NCBI RefSeq assembly: GCF_031846185.1 | Contig: NZ_JAVRIF010000004.1 | Coordinates: 62,001 to 126,000 of the forward strand | Length of the DNA: 64,000 nt | Origin: Thalassotalea_H castellviae | GTDB taxonomy: Bacteria; Pseudomonadota; Gammaproteobacteria; Enterobacterales; Alteromonadaceae | Direction of reading: 5' to 3' | Part shown: positions 1 through 7,331 of the stretch, piece after piece | Layout of the letters: each line of letters begins with the position of its first letter | Numbering within the stretch: the stretch's first letter is position 1 | Position numbers and translations under genes: made by a program | The notes under the pieces: generated by a model | Database searches by the model: none | What the model was told of the DNA's origin: nothing | The model's input: only the letters and a program-made list of their open reading frames with translations

Positions 1-46
1 ATGCTAATACTACTTTTTTGATTTTTTTCTTTGCTGCTAAAGCCAT
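1..46 (-). CDS. argG: Argininosuccinate synthase, N-terminal fragment (runs off left edge)
   Basis: Only the first 15 codons are inside the window. Read leftward from an ATG at 46 they give MALAAKKKIKKVVLA, which matches the start of ArgG just before its SGGLDTS ATP-pyrophosphatase motif (that motif would lie outside). An AGGTAG Shine-Dalgarno-like stretch lies upstream of the ATG. ArgG joins citrulline to aspartate, the step after ArgF. Its position 78 bases downstream of argF, on the same strand, fits the argCBFG(H) order of Vibrio and Shewanella relatives. The call rests on a short peptide plus strong context. Confidence 0.8.
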   Translation of the reverse strand, partial: MALAAKKKIKKVVLA

Positions 47-81
47 TTCAATCTACCTATAAATTTTTAAATTTGTTTAAG

Positions 82-99
82 AACCTGAATGCTCAGGTT
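82..99. terminator. Hairpin between argF and argG
   Basis: A perfect 7-base-pair stem (82-88 with 93-99) and a 4-base loop lie between the argF stop and the argG start. On the plus strand it is followed by TTTTATGTT. On the minus strand, the direction of the operon, the tail is only CTTAAAC. It may be a weak intercistronic terminator, an RNA-stability hairpin or a processing site rather than a full stop, because argG follows at once. Confidence 0.45.
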
Positions 100-124
100 T
101 TATGTTAGTTATTTTCTCTCACTT

Positions 125-1087
125 TTAATTACTGTAATCACTAAATAACGACGTTAATACAGCACACTGTGCCCACATTCTATTTTCCGCTTCTTGGAAC
201 ACGACAGATTTTTCTTCATCATCAAAAAGTGCAGTGGTAATTTCTTCTTCTAAATGTGCGGGTTGGCAATGCATTACCACACTCGCGTTGGCTTTCTCCA
301 TTAAGGCATGATTCACCTGATAAGGAGCAAAAACCTTCAATATTGTTGCTTTCTTGCTTGGGTCTTCATCACCCATTGATACCCAAGTATCAGTATAGAT
401 GGCATCTTGTTGACCCAGTTGATTAATATCGGTGGTAAACGTAAATTTTGCGCCACTTACTTGTGCAAGGGCTTGTGTTTTTTCAAGCATTGCTTGTGAA
501 GGCCCGTAACCTTCAGGACAAACAAGTGTAAAGTCAACGCCCACTAATGCAGCCATCAACATTAATGAATTAGAAACATTATTACCGTCTCCAATATAAG
601 CAAGTTTGACCTTTGCTAAATCTGCTATGTTATCTTTAGCAAAAATTTCCGCTAAGGTAACAAAATCTGCAAGTGACTGGCACGGATGATATAAATCACA
701 TAGCGCATTTACCACTGGCACACTTGCATGCTGAGCCAACCCTTCAATAGCACTATTTTCGAAGACACGAGCAACAATGGCGTCAGCGTAACATGACAGG
801 TTTTTCGCGTAATCACTTACTCTTTCACGTTCACCTAACTTACCGTTTTGTTGACCTAAATAAAGTGCATGACCACCAAGTTTTGCAATACCCATGTCGA
901 AACTGACATGCGTTCTCAATGATGGCTTTTCAAAAATCATTGCTACTGATTTTCCTGCTAATACTTGATTAAAGTTAGCGGGATTTTTTTTAATTTCAAT
1001 TGCCAGTGTTATTAACGCGATTATTTCTGATTTGGTTAACTGATCATCCGCTAAAAAATTAGCCAATGCTGGAGTATGATGTGTCAT
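125..1087 (-). CDS. argF: Ornithine carbamoyltransferase
   Basis: A 320-residue transcarbamylase that makes citrulline from ornithine and carbamoyl phosphate in arginine synthesis. Visible motifs are SLRTH (56-60, the carbamoyl-phosphate loop, usually S-x-R-T-R), HPCQ (134-137), DGNN (167-170), TDTWVSMG (ornithine loop, about 232-239) and HCQPAH (273-278), where the family normally has HCLPA. The frame continues upstream to a TTG at 1120, but the ATG at 1087 has an AGGAAAAG ribosome site directly before it, so I start there. It lies 74 bases after argB in the argCBFG operon. The H at 60, the Q at 275 and ENRMWAQ near the C-terminus (usually ENR-x-HAQ) are slight departures from the family. 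The overall fold and length still fit OTCase. Confidence 0.93.
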   Translation of the reverse strand: MTHHTPALANFLADDQLTKSEIIALITLAIEIKKNPANFNQVLAGKSVAMIFEKPSLRTHVSFDMGIAKLGGHALYLGQQNGKLGERERVSDYAKNLSCYADAIVARVFENSAIEGLAQHASVPVVNALCDLYHPCQSLADFVTLAEIFAKDNIADLAKVKLAYIGDGNNVSNSLMLMAALVGVDFTLVCPEGYGPSQAMLEKTQALAQVSGAKFTFTTDINQLGQQDAIYTDTWVSMGDEDPSKKATILKVFAPYQVNHALMEKANASVVMHCQPAHLEEEITTALFDDEEKSVVFQEAENRMWAQCAVLTSLFSDYSN

Positions 1088-1161
1088 TTTCTTTTCCTGT
1101 TTCGAGTACGTATCTTTCAATTATGAACGCTTACTAACTTTTTCATTGTGGTTGAAGCTAG

Positions 1162-1956
1162 TTAGCTGCTTGGTTGAATGCGGGTGCCGATATTCTCACC
1201 ATTAAGCAAATGAATAATTTGCTCGGGAGATTGCCAACTGGCCACCGCGATACTTCGTCGCAACTGGTTAGCCGCATTTAACGCGGCATTTACTTTGGCG
1301 GTCATACCGCCTGCGATCACTCCTTGATCAATTAAAGACGATGCTTGTTCATTATTTAAGGACGGTATGTATTGCCCACTGCCATCTTTTACGCCATTAA
1401 CATCGGTAAGTAATAACAGTTCAGCATTGAGTAATTTACAAATAGCAACCGCAGCATCATCGGCATTAACATTGACCAATTCGCCACTTTTTAACGAGCC
1501 AATGGAGGAAATAATCGGTAAAAAATTCGCATTAATTAAGCTATCCAGTAATTTACTGCATTGTGCACTTGGCTCACCAACCATGCCTAAATCTTTTTCG
1601 CTTAACGTGCATGACACCATATTGCCATCAGATAATGACAATCCAACAGCATGCATATTTAAACTAGACGCAGCAGCAACAATTGACTTATTAACACTCC
1701 CCGCTAAAGCGCCCGAGATAATTTGCATTTGTTCCTGTGGAGTGACACGTAAACCGTGCTTTTTTTCAGTGGTAAAGCCCGCTTGGCTTAACATTTCATC
1801 AACCACACAACCGCCACCATGTACTAAGACTACGGCTTGATTCTGCAACGAAGCAATAACGGTCAATAACGATTGCAAAGCTGATGCCTTCTCTAAGATA
1901 GCACCGCCAATCTTGATCACTAACGGCTTGTTATTTAACTTCTTTGAAAGTGCCAT
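1162..1956 (-). CDS. argB: Acetylglutamate kinase
   Basis: A 264-residue amino-acid kinase that phosphorylates N-acetylglutamate, the second committed step to ornithine. It shows K15 in VIKIGG (15-18), the HGGG glycine loop (46-49), NADDAA (164-169) and GGMTAK (216-221), which are the substrate and ATP contacts of the family. The length equals the short E. coli form, and it lacks the extra N-terminal helix of arginine-inhibited hexameric enzymes, so feedback control by arginine is unlikely (inference). Its ATG overlaps the argC stop by one base (TAATG), which indicates translational coupling. Confidence 0.96.
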   Translation of the reverse strand: MALSKKLNNKPLVIKIGGAILEKASALQSLLTVIASLQNQAVVLVHGGGCVVDEMLSQAGFTTEKKHGLRVTPQEQMQIISGALAGSVNKSIVAAASSLNMHAVGLSLSDGNMVSCTLSEKDLGMVGEPSAQCSKLLDSLINANFLPIISSIGSLKSGELVNVNADDAAVAICKLLNAELLLLTDVNGVKDGSGQYIPSLNNEQASSLIDQGVIAGGMTAKVNAALNAANQLRRSIAVASWQSPEQIIHLLNGENIGTRIQPSS

Positions 1957-2990
1957 TAGTTTATGCCTTTATTTTGTTGTATCAGTAAACTGTATTCACT
2001 CGGCAAACCAAGAGAGATATTGGCACATTGTACGGCTTGAGAAGCTGCGCCTTTTAATAAGTTATCAATGGCACAACTCACCACAGCTACCTGTTTTTCT
2101 GCATCTACTTGCCAATGGAGATCGGCAAAAGGCGTATGCGCTACATTATCAATTTTCGGCCAAGATCCTGTTAAACGCACTAACGGGTGATTTTTATATG
2201 CTTGTTCAAATGCTTGATCAACTTGCTCTTTTGTAACTGATGATTTTAATTGCAAGGTTACCGTTGCCATTAAACCTCTTTTATAAGGTGCAAGATGTGG
2301 ATTAAATATCACTTGTGCTTTGGCTTCTTGGCTAATTTCTGGCTGATGTCTGTGCTGTAAAATATTATACGGCGTTAAACTAACCTCATAAAAACTGGTA
2401 GCTAATGAAGCTTTTCTACCCGCACCACTAACACCACTTATACCATTTACCACGATCAATGAATTTTCAAGGTGTAATTGATTTGCTGTTAACGGCTTCA
2501 GTGATAATAAACTTGCGGTAGGGTAACAACCAGGAACCGCGACTAATTGAGTAGTGGCAATGTTTTCGCTTTCCCACTCAGCTAAACCGTACTTTGCTTG
2601 CGATAATGCGGTTAAGTGCTTATGTTCAAAGCCATAATAAGTCGGGTAATCTTGACTATCCTTTAAACGAAAACCACCAGATAAATCAAATACTTTAATA
2701 CCAGCATCAACAAAGCTTTGAGCCCAATCAGCACTGAATTCATGCGGCGTTGCAAAAAATACCGCATCGATGTTTTGAATCGCTGAATCAAACCAAGCTT
2801 GAGAAAAGCACACTAGAGGTAAATCACACACCCCAAGATAGCGAGGGTGCAATTGTGAAAAAGTCATATCAGCAGAGCTACTGTTTTCAGAAACAACTAA
2901 ATATTCAAGCGATATTTTATCGTGTGCAGATAATAAACCGATTAGCTCAGCACCTACATAACCACTTGCTCCTATAACCGCGACTTTCAT
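1956..2990 (-). CDS. argC: N-acetyl-gamma-glutamyl-phosphate reductase
   Basis: A 344-residue NADPH-dependent reductase that converts N-acetylglutamyl phosphate to the semialdehyde. It has the N-terminal dinucleotide-binding GASGYVG (7-13), the catalytic cysteine C155 in PGCYPT, and the GISGVSGAGRKAS segment typical of ArgC. It is the first gene of the leftward argCBFG operon and faces argE across a 316-base divergent region, so its promoter must lie there. Length is normal for the type I family (about 334-345). Confidence 0.96.
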   Translation of the reverse strand: MKVAVIGASGYVGAELIGLLSAHDKISLEYLVVSENSSSADMTFSQLHPRYLGVCDLPLVCFSQAWFDSAIQNIDAVFFATPHEFSADWAQSFVDAGIKVFDLSGGFRLKDSQDYPTYYGFEHKHLTALSQAKYGLAEWESENIATTQLVAVPGCYPTASLLSLKPLTANQLHLENSLIVVNGISGVSGAGRKASLATSFYEVSLTPYNILQHRHQPEISQEAKAQVIFNPHLAPYKRGLMATVTLQLKSSVTKEQVDQAFEQAYKNHPLVRLTGSWPKIDNVAHTPFADLHWQVDAEKQVAVVSCAIDNLLKGAASQAVQCANISLGLPSEYSLLIQQNKGIN

Positions 2991-3306
2991 ATAACCTCTA
3001 TTTGCAATTTTATTCAGCTAATTGTTCTATATTCAATCAGCTAAAATGATAATTTTTCATGTTAATTTTTTCTATGTGAAATGATTAACCAAGTAAAAAA
3101 TGTGATTTATTAAACCTAATAACATGAGTCTATATAATAGTTATGTTCTAAATTATTCGATAATAAATAATCAATTAAACATTTTTCCATAGCGTTATCA
3201 AATTAGGTTATCTACACTAGAATGAGAATTTAACACCTAATGGGTAGTTATGCAATAAATTAACATAACTATCTACTGATTTTATTTTTTATGAATGTGA
3301 ACCCTT
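2991..3306. promoter_or_regulatory. Divergent argC / argE control region
   Basis: A 316-base A+T-rich gap between two divergent arginine genes. I see two inverted repeats near argE. One has 8-base arms at 3245-3252 and 3264-3271 with an 11-base spacer. The other has 7-base arms at 3202-3208 and 3235-3241. A stretch at 3044-3061 (TGATAATTTTTCA core) resembles an ArgR box but is one base short of the usual TGAAT-N4-ATTCA spacing, and lone half sites occur at 3031-3035 and 3291-3295. ArgR control is expected from the family, but no perfect box is visible. Confidence 0.5.
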
Positions 3307-4455
3307 ATGCATCAATTACCACACTTTTCAGACGCCCTAAAACAGCTGATTGCAAGCCCTTCCATCAGTTCCACTCAAGCCAGTTGGGACCAAGGAAATT
3401 TAGATATTATTCAAATACTTGCAACATGGTTTGAACAAATTGGTTTTTCGATTGATATTCAAAAAGTACCCGATACTCGAAATAAATATAATTTATTAGC
3501 GAAGTTAGGAAGCGGCGAAGGCGGACTTTTATTAGCAGGACACAGCGATACGGTTCCATTTGATGAAAATAGATGGCAGTCAGACCCATTAAAAGTTGTC
3601 GATAAAGATGACAAATTTTATGGCTTAGGTACATGTGATATGAAAGGCTTCTTTGCCTTTATTTTACAAGCATGTAAAAACCTGAACGCGTCAAAATTAA
3701 AAAAACCATTATATATTCTTGCCACTGCTGATGAAGAAACCACAATGGCAGGAGCTCGTTTTTTCGCCCAACAACAATTAATGAAACCAGATGTCGCTAT
3801 TATTGGTGAACCAACAAATTTAGTACCGGTAGTCATGCATAAAGGGCATATGTCTCATCGCATAACTATTCAAGGCCAATCTGGACATTCGAGTAAACCT
3901 AGTTTAGGGGTAAATGCCATTGAAATAATGTATTTAGTCATTGGAGAACTTATCTCATTAAAAGAAAAGCTCATCAGTAACTATCATAATCAAGCTTTCG
4001 ATGTTACGGCGCCAACTCTTAATTTAGGAGCCATTAAGGGTGGTGATAACGCGAATAGAATTTGTGGTCATTGTGAACTTGATTTAGATATGAGATCCCT
4101 ACCAGGCATGACTGATGCTGAATTAATTAATTTACTTGCAGGGGCTTTAGCGCCTTTAGCAGAAAAATATCCAAATCGAATTTCTTTTGATGAATTACAT
4201 CCAAGCTCGCCGAGTTTTGAACAAAAACAACCCAGTGACTTCGTCAGTCTGGCTGAAGAAATAAGTGGTCATCAATGTTGCGCCGTTAACTACGCAACTG
4301 AAGCACCTTATATTCAACAATTAGGTTGTCAAACAATTGTCCTAGGTCCAGGTTCAATAAATCAGGCACATCAACCGAATGAATTTTTGGCCTATTCTGA
4401 GATAGATAAAACTAACTTGCTGCTAGCAGCCATGATCAATCAATATTGTTTTTAA
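3307..4455 (+). CDS. argE: Acetylornithine deacetylase
   Basis: A 382-residue zinc M20-family hydrolase that releases acetate from N2-acetylornithine, completing ornithine synthesis by the linear route. Metal and catalytic residues are recognisable: H79 and D81 in AGHSDTVP, D111 in GTCDMKG, the E143/E144 pair in ADEET, and a C-terminal histidine in the INQAHQPNE segment. Length is as in E. coli ArgE (383). It is transcribed away from argCBFG, the standard gammaproteobacterial arrangement. Its start lies 35 bases downstream of the inverted repeat at 3245-3271. Confidence 0.95.
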   Translation: MHQLPHFSDALKQLIASPSISSTQASWDQGNLDIIQILATWFEQIGFSIDIQKVPDTRNKYNLLAKLGSGEGGLLLAGHSDTVPFDENRWQSDPLKVVDKDDKFYGLGTCDMKGFFAFILQACKNLNASKLKKPLYILATADEETTMAGARFFAQQQLMKPDVAIIGEPTNLVPVVMHKGHMSHRITIQGQSGHSSKPSLGVNAIEIMYLVIGELISLKEKLISNYHNQAFDVTAPTLNLGAIKGGDNANRICGHCELDLDMRSLPGMTDAELINLLAGALAPLAEKYPNRISFDELHPSSPSFEQKQPSDFVSLAEEISGHQCCAVNYATEAPYIQQLGCQTIVLGPGSINQAHQPNEFLAYSEIDKTNLLLAAMINQYCF

Positions 4456-4485
4456 TGTCGCCATTTAAGTGATGATAAATGATGG

Positions 4486-5616
4486 TTAAGCCAGCACACT
4501 TTCATAATGCTTAACCACATTTCGCCCCGCCGATTTTGCATCATACATGGCATTATCAGCATGATTTATCGACATTTCTATATCATGGTAATCTTGTACT
4601 TCACAGATCCCAAAACTAGCGGTTAAATTAATTGTGCCTTTATTTGTCTCGAACGATAGTTTCTCTACTTGTTCGCGCATCCGCTCAACAACGGTTAACG
4701 CTTTCACTTTGTCTGTTTGAGTGAGTATAGCGACAAACTCTTCCCCACCATAACGCGCTAATATATCACCACCTCGAAGATAATCACTCAGGACATGTGC
4801 AAATGCTTTTAACACTTTATCGCCCACTTTATGACCATAATTATCATTAACCTGTTTAAAATAGTCGATATCACACATCATCACACATAACGGTTCTCTG
4901 TGTCTTTCTGCCGCTTTTAACATACGCTTTGATTCAGATAGAAAAAACCGTCGATTATAGAGCTCGGTTAATGGATCGGTTGTCGCTTCTATTTCTAAGG
5001 CCTTATGTGCATCTAACATATAGCTTGAAAATAAAAAAATGGTTAATCCTGCTAAATATGCGGGAGCAAAAATGAAAAGTGTTACCATGAATTGGGTTGA
5101 AAATTCATGGTTTATGATGCCAGTAAAACTAGCTAAATTTGCGATGAGTAACAAAGTGTTCAACGCGATAACAAGTGCCATTCCTTTATCGCCGACATTA
5201 CTTCCTTGCGTTCTATTTAACAGTGCGTAAACACAGACAAGTGAAAGGATAACGTTATATAAATAAGCCACTTGAACACTTGACTCAATGACAAATTTAT
5301 CAGTAATGACATAAATAACAGCAAAACTACACACCAATGAAATGGGGATTTTACTTTGACAGCGCCACAATATACCGATAGTTAAACACAATCCGGACAA
5401 GGCAAAAAAGACGTCACTAAAAAAATCGAGTAATAACGTAGAAGATTGGATATTGGCTGACATTACGACAAAAAATATCACAGTAAAAAAATAAAACGAG
5501 CGAAAGGCAATACGGGCAGGTTTGTCGCCTTCTTTATCTTTAAAAAGAAGTGACGCAATAAACATGACTATCGAAACAATTATCACTGATAACGCAATTT
5601 CAAACTGTGAGCCCAT
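4486..5616 (-). CDS. Membrane-anchored diguanylate cyclase (GGDEF)
   Basis: A 376-residue protein. The first 200 residues form about six or seven hydrophobic segments (near 6-25, 40-57, 65-85, 93-110, 118-135, 147-167 and 178-200). A C-terminal GGDEF domain starts at DPLTELYNRR (214-223). The active loop is GGEEF (290-294) and metal-binding D249 and D251 are present, so it should make cyclic di-GMP from GTP. An RGGD at 281-284 sits exactly five residues before the active loop, which is the product-inhibition I-site. The membrane part resembles no sensor I can name. It converges with argE with a 30-base gap and appears to be a single-gene unit. Confidence 0.9.
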   Translation of the reverse strand: MGSQFEIALSVIIVSIVMFIASLLFKDKEGDKPARIAFRSFYFFTVIFFVVMSANIQSSTLLLDFFSDVFFALSGLCLTIGILWRCQSKIPISLVCSFAVIYVITDKFVIESSVQVAYLYNVILSLVCVYALLNRTQGSNVGDKGMALVIALNTLLLIANLASFTGIINHEFSTQFMVTLFIFAPAYLAGLTIFLFSSYMLDAHKALEIEATTDPLTELYNRRFFLSESKRMLKAAERHREPLCVMMCDIDYFKQVNDNYGHKVGDKVLKAFAHVLSDYLRGGDILARYGGEEFVAILTQTDKVKALTVVERMREQVEKLSFETNKGTINLTASFGICEVQDYHDIEMSINHADNAMYDAKSAGRNVVKHYESVLA

Positions 5617-5739
5617 ATAGATTCATCCAATTATCTACGAGAAGCTACAGCATATGCCTTTCAAGAAAAATTGTCTATAAAATAGGCAGTGCATTATTTA
5701 TACACTTTTAAGCATGAGTACGCTTTAAGTCAACATCAC

Positions 5740-7203
5740 TTAAGTATTCTTATTCCATAATTTCTGATGATTTTTAATCGAGAAAAATTCACCTGCATGC
5801 CAACACCTTGGCAATAAATCGAGGTTTTGTCGCTCTTTATAATTAGAAGCAAGCAACTCTAATATTTCGTTTAACCTATCTTTACTAATATTGGCAAAAT
5901 TTTGCGCGGTTTCGGTGTGATAAAGGTTCATATCAAGGGTAATAACTATATCTTGGCCATGGACAAGAAAAGTTAAATTTCTCGTTGCTGTACGACAACT
6001 AGGTGTTTCGGGGCTTTCCGGATAAAGATTATTAACGATAGCGTATTCATAATGATCACCCGGTTTACCTTCCAAACCAATGGGAATATAGGTGATGCCG
6101 AAGCCTTGGGGATAATCTCCGGTAATGGTACGCAAAGCATCAACAGCATCTTGGCTACAAATACCGTTTTCAGCATTGGCGTTAAGCGCTTGATAGACCT
6201 TTGGTAACAATTTGTAGTTATAACTTGATTTAGTCGACAAGATTATCGAAGTGTAAATTTGTGGGACTTTTAGGATATTTCCAATACCTTGTTTAGGCGT
6301 AATGGCGCTCTTTAATAAATGCTTGATGAACACTAACTTTTTATGTTCAGCGAAGTAAAATTTATCTCTATCAGCTTTAGAATTGCCGATATAAGTTGGT
6401 GTACCAAGCCCCTCTACTAAAAAGCGAATCGTTTCACGATAATTAATTTGCAACAAGGCTTTTCGATCTTCTACGAGTAACGTTCGATGAGGATCAAGTG
6501 TACCATCCTCTCCTTTCACGATATGTTGAGCATCTTGATGAAAATGACCGATATCTTGTAAAAGCGCCGCCATTACAATTGAAATTTTTACGTTATCAAC
6601 AAATGCTTGATAACTTTTACTATCAGTTTCTGGCCATTGACTAAATTGCGCGATATTTTCATCACTTAGATAGGATTTAATTTGTTCTTCATTAACAATG
6701 GGCGATTTATCTATGCAAAGTTTATCAAGCAATCGTAAGCATAAAACAGCCTTATATAAAGGCTTGTTACATTCATTTACCTTGGCGACTTTCTTGCCTT
6801 CGGTAGGACTTAACAGCTGAATGGTACCCAAAAGTTGAGCAGACTTTTTATTGCTCTCAGCTTGATTATTTCCCTCGCTTAACGTGATGATTTCCTGACA
6901 AATAGTTAAAAGATATTTATGCCTTTCATTATTTTCATCTTTAAGGTCTTGTTTAAATTCACGGTATTGACGTTCAGTCTTCTCTATTTCAAGTTTGACT
7001 TTTTCATCATCTTTTTGCGTATTAAGCTCATATATGCGCTGTTTTAGTTTTTCTAGCTTACTCTCATTATATGGCTGATATTCAAAAAAGCTGATGGCTC
7101 GCTCAAGGAGAGAATCTTTTAATATACTTCGGCCATATATTTTATCGAGTAAAACTTTTACTTGAGTAGTAAAACGAGTATCTATTTTAGCGTTGTTCGG
7201 CAT
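5740..7203 (-). CDS. Unrecognised 487-residue protein with a possible degenerate HD-type domain
   Basis: I do not recognise this family. Residues about 45-95 are highly charged and probably form a coiled coil. A hydrophobic helix ends in LLQDIGHFH (214-222), which looks like the LLHDIGK helix of HD phosphohydrolases with the first metal histidine replaced by Q. Further on, TGDYPQG (361-367) resembles the GYP segment of HD-GYP proteins, but the spacing is about twice normal. There is no signal peptide or membrane segment, so it is probably cytoplasmic. It sits beside a diguanylate cyclase, which makes a cyclic-di-GMP link tempting but unproven. The start has no obvious ribosome site. Confidence 0.6.
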   Translation of the reverse strand: MPNNAKIDTRFTTQVKVLLDKIYGRSILKDSLLERAISFFEYQPYNESKLEKLKQRIYELNTQKDDEKVKLEIEKTERQYREFKQDLKDENNERHKYLLTICQEIITLSEGNNQAESNKKSAQLLGTIQLLSPTEGKKVAKVNECNKPLYKAVLCLRLLDKLCIDKSPIVNEEQIKSYLSDENIAQFSQWPETDSKSYQAFVDNVKISIVMAALLQDIGHFHQDAQHIVKGEDGTLDPHRTLLVEDRKALLQINYRETIRFLVEGLGTPTYIGNSKADRDKFYFAEHKKLVFIKHLLKSAITPKQGIGNILKVPQIYTSIILSTKSSYNYKLLPKVYQALNANAENGICSQDAVDALRTITGDYPQGFGITYIPIGLEGKPGDHYEYAIVNNLYPESPETPSCRTATRNLTFLVHGQDIVITLDMNLYHTETAQNFANISKDRLNEILELLASNYKERQNLDLLPRCWHAGEFFSIKNHQKLWNKNT

Positions 7204-7331
7204 AATTTTAGTTTATAACAGTCAGTTACCTAAACTGGGATCAGATAACATTCATGCTAGTTAAAATTACCCTAAGTCACAAGAAATTATTTGTCTCATT
7301 CAAATCGCCAAGCACATTAAGAGAACTAATA

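Noticed and set aside
1367..1840. A 157-codon open frame on the plus strand
   Set aside because: It is entirely antisense to argB, whose motifs are complete, and its translation has no recognisable domain.
3044..3061. Candidate ArgR box
   Set aside because: The two half sites are one base too close to match the standard spacing, so I do not list it as a firm site.
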